62,500 nucleotides of DNA from Chrysomallon squamiferum (GCA_012295275.1 CM022670.1:12487083-12549582), one strand, 5' to 3'. Positions 47,735 through 60,286 are shown, counted from the first letter of the stretch. Program-made: numbers and translations. Notes: generated by a model from the letters alone, not told the origin.

Positions 47735-47973
47735 TTTAATTTTTTGTTTTTTTCAAAATGATTTTTTTCCAAATTTAATTTTAAAAATTCCAAATTATGT
47801 ATTTTATTTTTATTTACCAGATTGCTTTAGAAGGACTGAGAATTAAAATTCCTCCAGGAATCTCAAGTCACATGTCAAGACTGATAACAATCTGCATGAA
47901 TGAGGAACCAGGCAAACGACCACGATTTGACATGGTCATTCCCATACTCGAGAAGATGAAACACTCTAACTAG
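40168..47973 (+). CDS. ILK: Integrin-linked kinase (pseudokinase), 12 exons, about 450 aa, one-base frame problem in exon 7
   Basis: Scaffold of focal adhesions that binds integrin beta tails, PINCH and parvin. Exons: 40168-40256, 40956-41121, 41400-41495, 41707-41803, 42226-42306, 42775-42860, exon 7 (43427 or 43441)-43535, 43826-43947, 44095-44216, 47148-47247, 47468-47598, 47821-47973. The start [12 protein letters not shown] matches human ILK. Exons 1-4 encode the ankyrin repeats ([44 protein letters not shown]). Exons 6-12 encode the pseudokinase domain: Lys in IVAKIL, no HRD motif ([12 protein letters not shown]), MAD instead of DFG ([11 protein letters not shown]), then [27 protein letters not shown] and [11 protein letters not shown]. 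Exon 7 from the natural acceptor (43427) reads TWR and then is one base short (ggcgggacag) before QWQGND; starting at 43441 restores frame but drops about five conserved residues. An additional in-frame exon candidate lies at 44900-44971. Intron microsatellites include (GT)n at 41543-41588 and 42502-42552. Confidence 0.95.
41129..41170. repeat. (ATT)/(ATC) trinucleotide tract
   Basis: Begins eight bases after the ILK exon 2 end at 41121, so the donor region (gttatt) sits directly next to a microsatellite. Confidence 0.85.
41543..41653. repeat. (GT)n and (AT)n tracts in ILK intron 3
   Basis: GT run 41543-41588 and TA run about 41634-41653, 55 bases before exon 4. Confidence 0.9.
42502..42617. 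repeat. (GT)n and (AT)n tracts in ILK intron 5
   Basis: GT run 42502-42552 followed by TA runs 42575-42617. Confidence 0.95.
43024..43200. repeat. Tandem duplication in ILK intron 6
   Basis: Copies 43024-43099 and 43126-43200, spaced 102 bases, share acattatagaaataacatga, tttttcagatattttattca and aattaataaatat. Only a few bases differ, so the duplication is fairly young. Confidence 0.9.
44900..44971 (+). other. ILK: Candidate extra (cassette) exon of ILK, partial duplicate of exon 10
   Basis: After ctttaaatttttag the sequence reads [19 protein letters not shown] and on to ING, then the donor gtaact. The canonical exon 10 (47148) reads [18 protein letters not shown]. The first ten residues match closely, after which the two diverge. 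Length is 72 bases (24 codons) with phase 0 at both ends. Inclusion therefore inserts 24 residues without a frameshift, while replacement of exon 10, which ends in phase 1, would break the frame. Both splice sites are good, and there is no stop. It could be a genuine cassette exon or a decaying duplicate. Confidence 0.6.
46219..46276. repeat. (GA)n microsatellite in ILK intron
   Basis: About 28 GA units in the 2.2-kb interval between 44971 and 47148. Confidence 0.95.
47697..47730. repeat. Poly-T tract in ILK intron 11
   Basis: More than thirty T, 90 bases before the exon 12 acceptor. Confidence 0.9.
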
Positions 47974-50208
47974 ACTGAGCCGTTTTAGCTTTGAGAAACT
48001 CTATTTAGACTGAGCTTGTTAGCATTTAAATTAGAAAAATATAAATCCATTTGATAGCATTATTTGAAGAGACACGACTCTTTATATATAAGCCAAAAGT
48101 TAGAATTAATTTACAGAGGCAAAATTTTATTTAGACTGAGTTAAATAGGAGACTAAATTCTATTTCAACTCAGCAGTTTTTATTTAGTTAGAACAAGATG
48201 AAATACTGTAAGTCAAACTCATACCAGTCCAAGCATAAGTGATTATGATGATGATTATTATTACCATTATTTTTGTTATGTTAGAAGGTAGAAAAAGCAT
48301 GTAAGTTGTTAAATTATTATATACTTATGTGATGAAAATGAACTGCATTATTTTATTATAAAATTAATTTAGAAATTAGGACGACTAAATATTCTTGTTT
48401 CTGGCTTTAAAGTAATTCTGATGCAGAGCACAAATTTGTAAAATAAATGAAACAAAATCAACAACAAAAAAAACAACAATATCCTATCATAATCTTTTTT
48501 TTTTTTTTTTTTTAAATCAAGAAACAAATCATTGTTTTATATTTATATTTTGACTTTCTTTTCTTTTTTTTTTTTTGATTTGCCAATTGCCAAAATCATA
48601 AGGCTGTACATAAAGATGAGCAAGACATAAATGACACAGTTGTAACTGTTACTGAGCTGAAGTAATGAACTTGCATCTTATTATTGCTCCACCTAATTCA
48701 GCCAAAAATGTTTTTCACGGAATATGATTGCAAGCCAGTGTATTTTTAGATGACATTTCCTCTCCATCTGCACAGACATGTATTTACCTACATAACATCC
48801 TGAAGAAAAATTATTTGATGAAACCCGAGCACAGACAGACAGAATATTTTTAATATGCAGGTTAATTACCTGCTTTGTTTGCCCAATAAACGATAGTCCA
48901 CAGCACTTGTCAAAGTGTTAAATATATCCAGGGAGAAACACTTGCTTTCTCTGAGTTTGTAAAATGTATATGTTGAAGATATGATGATACATTTGTTTCA
49001 GTTTTTTGAAAAGTAGCAAATTAAATCCAATTGTAAACTGTTTAGTGAGTGGAAACCAGCTGCAAATAGTTTTATGTAACAAACATAATATGTCTGTATA
49101 ATATGTGGGGTGTGCAAGTCTGTGTGGAGTTTCAGGAAATGTAGATTTATACTGGACCACAGAGTCTTGATTTTCTAGTCTGGTCAGCTGATCATTTCTG
49201 CTTCATTCTAGATTTGTTTTGTGTAAATAGAAAAAAAAAAAAAAAAAAAAAAGAAACCATGGTGCTATTTATGATTTTAACACTGCCAGTTTGGAAGTTT
49301 ATAATTTGACAGTTTAAATGAAACTGCATTGCTTATTGCTTTTGCTCTTGTGTTTTCACATAACTGATTTTCACTTACACATCTGTGCTGCTGATCCTGT
49401 TTTAATTATTTTTATTCTTTTATTTTAATTTTGATATAATTATTTCATATTTTGTAAAATATATTTTCAGCGTTAATGAAATTGATAGATTTTGTTTTTA
49501 TCTCTTTTAATGTTTTATTATTATTGCTGTAAAAAATATCCTTAAGCACATGATTTTGGTATAATAGAAATTTTTTTTTTCTTTTTGTTAGTAACTAAAA
49601 AGTGTTCAGTAAATTGAATTCAACCAATCAACCATTTGAAATGTACTTACATCCAATGAAGGTTCAAGAATAATCTGAAGGAAATTGTTAATTTAAATTT
49701 TTTATATATTTATTTATTTTATTACTACTTCTACTACTACTATTATTATTATTATTATTATATATATATTAATATTTATTTATTTATTTATTCTTTTTAT
49801 TATCTTTAATTGGTGTACTAAACTTGTTTTAAAACAAGTGAAAATTTTAAGTAGTACAGAAAAGCTCTATATCCAATGGAGACTAAAGAAAGTCCCATTC
49901 ATAGATCAGATTTCAGTTTGCAGAATATTTTGTAAGAAAATAATGAAACTGGTTTCACTTGTTAACTGATGGATCACTGTAACGTGAAAACCAACTAAAA
50001 TTAGTGGATAATGTGTGTTATATTTAGTGACTTCTGTTAATGATGTTAGTGTGTACAAGTAAATTATATTTTGTGTTCATGTAGTTTTATTTTAATCTTT
50101 CTTTATTCTGTATTACTGCCGTAATTAATTACATCTTTAATTAATCTTTTGTTTTCTTTATATATATAAAATATATATTGTTTTAATATAATGGAAGTAT
50201 TATATCAT

Positions 50209-50239
<31 letters not shown>

Positions 50240-50955
50240 CTCTTTTTATCTGGTTAATTTTACATGATGTCTTCTTTGTTTAATATTATTTTGGATACAG
50301 AAATTATGTTGTCTGGTATAGGGACAAATAACAATAACAAATAAACACTTAATTTTGCAAATAACAATCACATTAATACTTTCTTCTTGTCTTCTCTACT
50401 CTTAATTTATTTTCACTCTATTGCCTATATTGTCACCCTCATGTTCTCAACCTGTTTTTCAGTGCAACAATCTACTGCCTCATTTTCATGACCCAACACT
50501 TTCTAAGTCAAGTAATATTTTCCACTTTAAAACATTTTTGTTATCCTTACTGTAACAAATTTCATAGAAATCTTTTGTTACTGTTTTGTTTATCCAGTTA
50601 ATATTACTCAATTTCAAGAAAAATAATACTATCTATATACACTTTTTTGTTCTTTTATCAATTTTATTTATAAATTTATTTTTAGTATCTTGTCTTTATT
50701 AAATTATGATACATATAAATATAACATGTTTGTATACGACTTTGCATTAAACTTAGTGCATAACTTTTATTTTACTAAATTTGTAGCTCTTTATATATGT
50801 CCTTTATTTTCCTCTTTTTTTTTATATATATATTTAATAATATCAATCTTACCTTGTCAATACCTGTAACAATTTTGTGTATTTAATTTACATTTATTAC
50901 ATGTATTACTACAACACTATAGAGTGCCTTTTATTACATTTAGTTTATTTAAATA

Positions 50956-50997
<42 letters not shown>

Positions 50998-51904
50998 CAT
51001 AAAAAAATTGTATACATGAAAATTCCAATAATAAAAATATATTATTACTTATATAACCTCTTTTTTTATATCCATTACATCTTTCTACAGTCATTTTTTT
51101 TTTTTTTTTTTTTAAATTTATTTTTTTAAATCACATATTTACATTTTATACATGTATTAGCATTTGACATGCTTACACATATATGTCATTTACATACACT
51201 GACGTTAGATATACTTATATAAACCATCCAGGACAAATGTCAAACAAGAATGCAAAAAAAAGTATCTAGGCATTTTATCCAAGCCTGTATATCCATGTAG
51301 GTATAATGTTTATATTTATGTATGCAAATAAATATAATGTACATGTATATTTAAAGATTTTAGGAATAATATACATGTGTATCTATGATTTTGGGTATTA
51401 AATACATGAATAATATATACAAGTAAAATAAAATGTTTATACATTTAGGTATAATATATGTTTCTGTAAGTGTAATTAGCAGTATGTTATTGATGTATCT
51501 TGTTATATAGTGTGCTTATTTCGTTATTTATTGACAGCCAATAAATAAACATTATACAAAAATATTTTTTTGTTTTTTGTTTTGGGTTTCATTTTATTTT
51601 ATTTATTTATTTTGTTAGTTAGATTTTATTTTATAATTTATTTTGGTTCATTATTTAAATCAATATATTTTATATAATTTATTAATTAAGTATGGTAAGA
51701 TTTAGATTTCAAACAGTATTAAAAGTGACTTTTCTAGCAGACATTTGTAGGAATAAAATATTACATAGAGAACAAAATGATTCATCTAGTCGTCCTGATA
51801 AACCATAAATAAAGCAAGAATAACTGAGTGAGAATGAGATATATGTGGAAGTAAGTACTATCTTCAGTGTCAGCTAACATTGCTGTATATGATTATTATT
51901 GTTG

Positions 51905-51945
<41 letters not shown>

Positions 51946-52254
51946 TTTACTTATTTATAGTTTATCTGTTCATCTATTTGTTTTGTTTGTGTATAAAATA
52001 TATGTCTTGGTAGAGCTACGAATCGACGCACTGGATACTCAAAACAAAATTATTTATTCGTTATTTTCAAATATTATTCTGAAGTAAAATATTAAAAATC
52101 AAAATGCAGATTACGGTTGAAGTCCGTCGTGGAATGCGGAAATTCGGTCACGGTGAGCAGATATCGTACGTATTTCAGAGAGCAAAAACGACAAAGACTA
52201 TAGTATAGAGGTCACATGATCGTGAGTGTTTAAAGCTGTCTGCAGCAAAGTAAA
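47974..52254. other. ILK 3' UTR, intergenic sequence, and promoter of the RING-NHL gene
   Basis: No gene is supportable in the 4.3 kb. Several AATAAA motifs occur after the ILK stop (for example near 48440), so the UTR end is undecided. Short (ATT)n tracts lie at about 49740 and 51896-51945, a (CA)n at 50966-50994. The last 150 bases (52105-52254) are GC-richer and should be the promoter/5' UTR of the RING-NHL gene; gtcacatgat at 52211-52220 contains an E-box of the CACATG type. Confidence 0.5.
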
Positions 52255-52754
52255 ATGTCGGAGGATCTGCACAGACAGACCAGTTATTCCTTTCGTTGTG
52301 GGATATGTTACGGAGATTTTCACAAACCTAAAGCTCTTCCTTGTCTACATACGTTCTGCGAAAATTGTTTACACGATTACGTAGTCAGCAGATACAGTGG
52401 GCGTATACAGTTTCATTGCCCGGTGTGCATGCAAATTATCTACCTGCCACAAGAAGGCGTGCGCTCATTTCCCGACGACAGTGTTTTAGTCGGACTGCAG
52501 GTAATTTGAGGTTTTGAAAATATTTTTAATTTCTGTTTTTGAAGAAGACGCTAACACTGTTAGAAAAGTGTTATAATTTAATTAGGAACAGTAGCAAAAA
52601 AAAAAAAAACACACACAAAAAAAAAACCACACACACAAATAAAAAAACATACAAAAAAAAAAAAATTCCAAATTGTGTCGATGTGGAGGTTTTGTGAATT
52701 TGTTTAATAAATCTGAACGATATTGCAATGGAAAATACTGTTATCAGTATGCGA

Positions 52755-52852
<98 letters not shown>

Positions 52853-55556
52853 ATTTAGATTACTTCGTAGTTTTAATGTTTGAAAACAGTAACCAGTCTG
52901 TGTAGGCTATGTGTGGATGATGGTTTTGTTTACGCATTTGACACTGTTATCATTTATTTGTAACAATTTTGTGAAAGTATGTAACAAAAATAGACATAGT
53001 TATTATTTCTGTTCCCGATCAAAATAAAAGCAAAATTATTACGTTGAGCACATAAGCAGTGTCATTATCTACTGTTAGTTCAGTTAGTATTTCTGGACTG
53101 CAGAAATTCGCATCATGGAACTGGGGGAAAAAAAAAAAAATGATACGAAAGCAGCGTTTTCATCGAAATACAAGAAATGCTTTTAATCTTTAAATTAAAG
53201 TGACATTATTTATATTTGAAAAGAAAATATTTTCGCTTTAATGTTTCTACCGTATTTTTAATTGCTTTATTCATCAAATTAATTTTGTTAGATTATGTAG
53301 ATACTCAAAAGCGCCTCTATTATTGATCCGCCATACTGTTTTGCCCTATTTTTACTGACTTCGGAACGCTTGATTTATTATTTTCTATTTGAGGCCTTAT
53401 CTCAGTAAAATCTGAACAAATATCTTTGAGTTAATTGAACGAATGTTATAATGCATTGTTAAAAAAAGCATTTACAGTCGGAAGTGCCTTTGGGGTAGCT
53501 GCCACCTCGTTATGTTTCTACAAAATGCGAATCTCGTTTATACACTACTTTTTACGCTCACGGGTTAACTGCCTGAGATTTCTTTATGGAAACAGACATG
53601 GACATGCAGAAACACACAATCTTAGTTGTATCCATTTGTCCAATATATACGAAAGTCCTAGAAAATCTTGATGAAAACATTATTGACAATTTTCAAGCAG
53701 CAGAGCTCTTTCAAAAATGTATCACCGGAAAGAGCAATAGTTAATCTTTTACAGAACCAGTAGAATTGTAGCTTAAGGAAACTACATGACGACCCGCCAG
53801 ACTTGAGAGAGACGTTATCAGATCAAAAATTCAGCTTCTGTGCCATTTACATTCACATGAGCAAACTTGCAACTTACGTTGTAATTCATTATGCATCCAG
53901 TTTTTGTCAGTGTTTTCTTAATATACTATCATTGTAAAGTGCTTTGAGCCCCGCTCTCAGGAGGAAAGGGTACTGAAAAAGGCACATGTTAACGTATAGC
54001 TTTTACTGGCATTAAGATGGTTCCTCGATGTCGAAGAAAACTGCAAATTGTTAAAAGAAAAAAGATGAACCATCTAAAAGTTAGCTTTCCTCAAAATGGC
54101 AATTGTACGCAAACAGCAGCAAAAATTTAAATATTACAAAATTCTAACTATTTGACTGACAACTTTGAATTTTTTATCATTTAAATCAGGATAAAAATAT
54201 TTACAATAATAGGAGTCAACCATGTATTTTTCAGAGAAAAAATTTCATTTGAGTACCTACATTATACATGTTTGTTAAACAAATGATTTTTTAGCTGTTA
54301 ACAACAATTTTTAAATTATTAATTGAAAGGAAAAATATGAATGTTAATTTAAAATTATATTGTATTTTTTACTTATTAAATTTTACCGATTTACTGTTAT
54401 TATGTTAAAGAATAATAGAAGAAATATAACAAAACAGCTGGAAACATATTCACTGTTTTACGTCTAGAACTTGTATTTATTTATTTATTTATTTATTTAT
54501 TTATTGATATCTTTCCACAGAACGTATTTTCCCCCAACACAAGCCAACCAGTCGAGCTACCTCCAAGTTATCAGTCACTTTTCGGTCGTAAAGCTTTCGA
54601 TGTCGAAGGAGGCGACGTTGACATCCTCGGAACTCCGCAAAAGGCAACATTATTAAGAAGTTTCGGCGGTCACGGCACCGAACTTACAGAATTTACACAC
54701 ATCGCTGGCGTGGCTGTGAACCCACTGACAGAGGATGTTGCCGTTTCAGACTGCAGTTTGAACAAAGTAACAATATATTCCATCCACGGGCAACACAGAT
54801 CTAGCTTCTACTGCGACTGCTCAGTGAGAGATTTATGTTTTGCCAGGGGAGGTAACTTGTTCGTCACAGTCAGTCGTTCGGATTCTGCGATAGTACGAGA
54901 ATATACCCCAGATGGGATAATGATCGGTATGCATGGAACATTTTACAAATACGACAACCCTTGCGGGATTGCCTTTGATGCACTACAGAGGTGCATCGTT
55001 ACCAGTTTGGAAAAGAACTGTATCCATGTTTTGACAAATAAACTGAAACCGTCGATAAGATTCGGGTCTAAAGGATCGGGTGTGAATCATTTCCTTACAC
55101 CCCTATTATGTGGCAGTCAATGGTAGAAACGAAATCGTTGTCTCCGATTCAGGAAACCACAGAGTTAAAGTTCATAAGGAAAACGGACAGTTTCTTCTGA
55201 AGATAGGAGGTAAAGGTCACGAGGAAGGACAACTGTTTTATCCAATGGGCGTTTGTGTTGATCGGTATGACAACATCTACGTCGCGGACGCCAACAACTA
55301 CAGAGTACAGGTGTTCAGACAAGACGGCTCCTTTATTGCTTGTCCTGTGAATCGAACATTCGACATCGGCCTGGACGTGAAACCAACAAACGTCGCCGTC
55401 CACCGCGACAATTTGATTGTAGCCTTGAGAGGCACTCGATACAGTGAGATTCGAGTGTACAGATGGGAACCGCCAGTTTTCGTTGATACTCGGAAATTTT
55501 CGACATCATCGTTGTGGTGCTGTTGTAATACAAGCATCCCGTACGATGAACTTTGA
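52255..55556 (+). CDS. RING finger plus six-NHL-repeat protein (TRIM2/TRIM3-related, no B-box), 2 exons, about 426 aa with a one-base frame break
   Basis: Probable E3 ubiquitin ligase with an NHL beta-propeller for substrate binding. Exons: 52255-52500 and 54521-55556. Exon 1 (82 codons) starts MSEDLHRQ and encodes a C3HC4 RING: CGIC, PCLHTFCENCL, CPVC, then LPQEGV, a pattern typical of TRIM2/3. Exon 2 starts with a linker of about 50 residues (NVFSPNTSQPVELPPSY) without B-box or coiled coil, then six NHL repeats: GVAVNPLTEDVAVSD, LCFARGGNLFVTVS, GIAFDALQRCIVTS, YVAVNGRNEIVVSDSGNHRV, GVCVDRYDNIYVADANNYRV and NVAVHRDNLIVALRG. The frame changes within NHL repeat 4: at cccc 55100-55103 one surplus C shifts the frame, and a tag stop follows at 55124-55126. 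Without one C, exon 2 is 345 codons. The architecture is that of malin (NHLRC1), but the RING is closer to TRIM2/3. Either the extra C is a consensus error or the copy is damaged. Confidence 0.85.
52757..52852. repeat. (GT)n(GA)n compound microsatellite
   Basis: About twenty GT units switch to about 27 GA units in the intron of the RING-NHL gene. Confidence 0.95.
53931..53990 (+). repeat. Possible SINE/LINE 3' tail relic
   Basis: The string attgtaaagtgctttgagcc followed by ...gaaaaaggcac resembles the common tail of metazoan SINEs and LINEs (GTAAAGCGCTTTGAG ... GCGCTATA). No body or target duplication was identified, so this is weak. Confidence 0.3.
54474..54507. repeat. (TTTA)n tract before RING-NHL exon 2
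   Basis: About eight TTTA units, ending 13 bases before the acceptor at 54520. Confidence 0.9.
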
Positions 55557-55973
55557 TGCAGCAATTAAATCTGTGATATTATAGAACAAAAAACATGAAG
55601 TAACTCAGTTTAAAGTGATAAGCAATAACAGTTAATACATCGAATTTTTATAATAATTTATACATTTTTATAGATGACTAGAATGAACTTGTATTTTTAG
55701 TTATTTGTGAAAATGTTCAGTTTGTAAAATAATAATATATTTTAAACAGCTTCGTACTGAATTTTACAAATTGTATTTGTAGTCAGAAATAGAGGTGTAA
55801 TATATTTCATAATACTCATTTTGAAACCTTTTTTAAATATGGATAAGAATATGAAAAAGCATGATCAACCACCATCTGCTTTATATTGTCGAATATTTTT
55901 AAGTGTATTTTAATGTATAGTTTTGAAACATTATTATGATTATTTAATTTGTTTTGAACACAGATCTTTGTAA

Positions 55974-56016
55974 AATAAAAAGTGTGATGGTATCATAACC
56001 AGCTCGAGAAAATAAA
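55974..56016 (+). promoter_or_regulatory. Poly(A) signals of the RING-NHL gene
   Basis: AATAAA at 55974-55979 and at 56011-56016. The second is followed by a GT-rich stretch (tgttcttgtgttattattgt) typical of a downstream element, giving a 3' UTR of about 0.45 kb. Confidence 0.6.
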
Positions 56017-56360
56017 AGAATGAAAAATGTTCTTGTGTTATTATTGTTATGCTTTATACGCTTAAATGTATTGAGGCCAGTCTAACAAATCCACCAGAGA
56101 TATCTTACGGTACATGTATTTTATTATATCTGTGACTGAATGGTGATGCACAGGACAATTTCATCAACTAAATACGAGTTGTGTGTTCGAATCATTGATG
56201 CCAAGCACAATTATATTTCAAAGGATTGAGCTCAGACAGTCGAAACAATTTTCGAAGTATTCTAAAACGGGTTTAAATATATATATATCTTAAAAGGACT
56301 TTGTGATTGTTTATTAGACACTTATCTTTTCTCTTTTTTTTTTATTTGTTATTAGTCTCA

Positions 56361-57279
56361 CTAGAAAATATTAAATTTATAGATGATTTCATGTAATGTT
56401 CTCTTATTGTCGTTCGTCGAAAAATTTGAAATATCACCAATAGCTTTCGGGAATATCGCTACTTTGTATCCAGGCGGTATTGTCCATAATATGTGTGGCA
56501 TTTTAGTAAAACTGACGCTCTTTTGATTAAAGATAGATACCCAATTTTTAATTTGGTACGGGTCTGGTGCAGGTGGTTCTGATGTTTTCTCTACATGTCG
56601 ATAGATCTCATAACAGCGTCCATCGAGTTGACTTATAACATCACCCTTTGACGTTTCTTGTCACATTTTTCTTCCAGAGATATGCAAATTTTTGGCAGTT
56701 TAATTATACAGTCTTGAATGTTTGTTTCTGTTGAAGCACATAAAGCATCACTCTCTCGATTTCCAGATAACAAGTGATTTAAGCAAATTCTATGTCGTGG
56801 AAAGTAGAGTTCTGTTTTGTATTTTCTTTAGCCTCTCGATTGCTGAAATAATTCATAGTAACTAGAAAGTCTAAACCGTCATTGCCAATCTTATCCCACT
56901 GACCAGAAATAAGTCCATGACTAATAAGTGTCTCTTGGTTGAGATATTTCATACGTATGACATGCATGTCAGGTCTAAATAAAGTGTTTGATATCTGTTG
57001 CGATATTTCAAACATCTTTCGTCACATATTAATTGGTACAACAACCTTCTCATCTTTGAATATCGGGACATCGTGAAGCTGTAGTAAGGAGTTCATACAT
57101 TTTTGTGTGACTCCAGATTTCACTTTTAGAAGACAATCACCTTGGTCAGCTTTTATTTTGTGTTTTGGTAGCCTTATATTTTGAACTGGTAGTAAATATA
57201 TCATATTCGTATGCTGAAATTCATCTAGAATACTCTTCGAGAACGTCGGGTACGCCCTAGAGATCGCTGCAACAATGTT
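56361..57279 (-). pseudogene. Decayed coding remnant of unknown family
   Basis: On the minus strand one frame is open from 57279 to 56779 except for a single TGA at 57024-57022. It contains protein-like text such as ISRAYPTFSKSILDEF, DCLLKVKSGVTQKCMNSLL, ISHGLISGQWDKIGNDGLDF. After its stop, other frames continue with plausible protein composition: LSGNRESDALCASTETN (about 56780-56640), then GDVISQLDGRCYEIYRHVEK and HILWTIPPGYKVAIFPKA (about 56655-56361). Base composition is more balanced than its surroundings. I do not recognise the family; it could be a dead gene copy, a transposon-derived frame or another insertion. No splice sites were found that join the pieces convincingly. Confidence 0.45.
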
Positions 57280-57544
57280 CTAATAGAAGTACAAAAAAAA
57301 AAGAAGAAGAAAAAGAAGTCTAAACATTACAAAGTTTATTCCGCGCGAAGTACATAAAAACCTCAGATTTTGTTACTGACTATATCATATAATAAATATC
57401 TTAAAATCTAAGGAAGGCTAGATGTATTACCCATGGTATCAGAAACTCCAACATAAAGAATTTATTGTATTTTCTACCGTATCAGAAATTATTATTGATA
57501 TATTCTAATTTAAAAAAGTATGATGAATAAAGTAATCTGAGTAT

Positions 57545-57725
57545 AATAAAAATAATAATAATAATAATAATAATAATAATTAATAAATAAGTAAATAAAT
57601 AAAATGAATAAATTCGGTAAAATTGCTTTGACCTAGTTAAATATTATTATTATTATTATTATTATTATTGTTGTTGTTGTTGTTGTTGTTATTATTATTA
57701 TTGTTGTGGTTGTTGTTGCTGCTGA
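57545..57725. repeat. (AAT)n, (ATT)n and (GTT)n tracts
   Basis: AAT run at about 57545-57581, then ATT/GTT runs at 57642-57725. Confidence 0.85.
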
Positions 57726-58044
57726 TGTTGTTAGTAGGTATTAGTAGTGGATAATGATAATTCAATTTTATGAACAATTCATTAATTTTGTTTCCTTAAT
57801 AAACATATGAGAAGAGAGATAACTCCATTCGAATTTATTTATTTATTCTGTGTTACTAATAATAATTTTTTTTTTTTTTTTTATTACTGACTAATGGCAA
57901 CAAATTTGTGTGCTTCCAACCTTATTGCATTTTGTTGATTATTTTGTTCACAGTGGTCGCACTTCACTGATAATAAAATTCAATAATAATAAATGATATC
58001 ATCGCTGATAAATATAAGCCATTTTCATTTTTCTTTTTGGATTT

Positions 58045-58097
<53 letters not shown>

Positions 58098-58136
58098 AAA
58101 GTAAAAACAACACAAAACAAGCAAAAAAAAAATAAA

Positions 58137-58167
<31 letters not shown>

Positions 58168-58168
58168 A
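58045..58168. repeat. (GT)n(AT)n and (AAAT)n tracts
   Basis: GT/TA run 58045-58092 and AAAT run about 58137-58168. Confidence 0.9.
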
Positions 58169-58636
58169 TCAACAGCAACAACAATACAATTAACTAAAAA
58201 CAGTAGTAAAAGTAAATGGAGTAATTTGCAGAAAAAACCGAAATTGTTCATGTTCTGAGTCTAAACTGCTTCAAATATTATGCTCTGGAAGAAAATTTGT
58301 ATATATATATTTTAATTATTATTAATAATGCTAACTTTATTAATTTATTTCTTGTTCCTTTTTCTTTATGTTTATTCTTCTTCTTGACTCTTGGACTTAA
58401 ATTTAATCGTGATTGCTATTCAGAACATTCAGTATAAGAAATATACATTAAAGACTGAGGCATTACAATACCAAATAATTCTTGGCTAACTTAGGGTTTT
58501 TAATCTGAAAATAGAATCTGTAGAGACATAATTAGTATGGAATGGTAATATCATAATATACCCTGTAAATAATAATCATAAAGAAGAACAAACAAACAAA
58601 CGAATAAATAATAATTATATCATTAGCGTTTCGATG

Positions 58637-58641
58637 GAAAT

Positions 58642-58688
<47 letters not shown>

Positions 58689-58732
58689 TTTTATTTTATT
58701 TTATTTTATTTTATTTTATTTTATTTTATTAT
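58637..58732. repeat. (TTTA)n(TTTTA)n compound microsatellite
   Basis: About twelve TTTA units change to about eight TTTTA units. Confidence 0.95.
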
Positions 58733-59356
58733 TTTTAAATTTATTGTTTACTTAAATATTTATTATTTAATTTCGTTGAACGTCAACAAAATACTACTAA
58801 TAATAATAACAGTGATGATGATGATGATGAAGATGATGGTTGTGATGATGATAACAATAAAAATAAAATGCCTTAGAGTAATAAAAGATTCCGACATTTT
58901 ATGCTAACGTACATTAGTCACGTGTGTGTTGTCGCGTCGTGTTATTTACTGTTAAAGGTCTACGTACTAACAGAAATACGATATCGAGAGACGAATTTTA
59001 ATAGACATTGCTTGTTGCTCCAGCTTTCCATTAAATTCACAAGGGACGAAGTTTGCAGAGGAAAAAGTTTTGTACTTAATTCGAGAATTAGTCAGTAAAT
59101 GGTTTCATTTCACGGCTAGACAGAGAGGCCGCTGGTTAGAAAGAAAAAAAAAACGTAGAATCACCGTTAGCAGGCGACGTTAGAACCATTACCAGCATAG
59201 GAAACAGCGGAGTTTTTTCTAGTTCCACTCAGCTCTTCGTGACAGTCAGTCGTACGTATGTTCTGTCGTTTCTGCTGGAAAGCAAAGAATATAAAATTAC
59301 GTTATTTCATTAAAAAAATAGTCTTTGCTATTAAGTGAAAGAGGTTTTCCTGTAAA

Positions 59357-59555
<199 letters not shown>

Positions 59556-60050
59556 GGTGGTTTAAAACAGTCTTCACTTCTTTATAAAATTTAAATTTAT
59601 TTTAATGCCACTACAAATCACTGGTTTTTGGTTCTTGAAAGAGTAGAAAATATAGTTGTTGATATCCCAAACCGTCCAAACTAAAAAAAAAACGTCTTAA
59701 GGAACCAGGGCGAAAAATATGCTTACACGTGTAAGGAACGTCTGTTGTAAACACGCAAGCAGATTAGAATCGTGACCTGTTGCAATGAAAATGTACATAT
59801 ATTCATAAATAAATTTATTAATTTGTTATAACTGATCCAGTTGATTTTTGCTTCTGTCTCAGTATGTGATAAAAACATAAGAGATTTATTATTTAAATAA
59901 ACCATTATTAGAAACAATCATTTTAAAAATTATCCCTACCACCACAGCAGCAGGAACAGTAATAATAATAATAATAATAATAATAATGTCGACGATGATG
60001 ATGATGATGACAAACAAACACAGATGCTTTGCTGTTTATTTTCTCTACAG

Positions 60051-60206
60051 TCAGAAAGTACCTTTCGATACCCGATACACTGAACACAGTGACGAAGCCA
60101 GACAGACATCAACACGCTTGCACGCACACATACGGACACAAAGGCCTAGACGTGTGCATTTCGAAAACGCGTGTATTGCACGAAATGGATTTAGGAATAC
60201 ATGATC
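60051..60206 (+). other. Possible untranslated or start exon of an unidentified gene
   Basis: The block is bounded by a pyrimidine-rich acceptor (tattttctctacag, ending 60050) and a perfect donor (gtaagt at 60207). It is GC-richer than its flanks and non-repetitive. An ATG near its end (MDLGIHD) has a purine at -3 and G at +4. No homology is recognised. Confidence 0.3.
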
Positions 60207-60231
60207 GTAAGTGCAGTACTTGTTGTGTTCA

Positions 60232-60286
<55 letters not shown>

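Noticed and set aside
55149-55564. Open frames on the minus strand opposite the NHL exon
   Set aside because: Shadows of the NHL coding strand.
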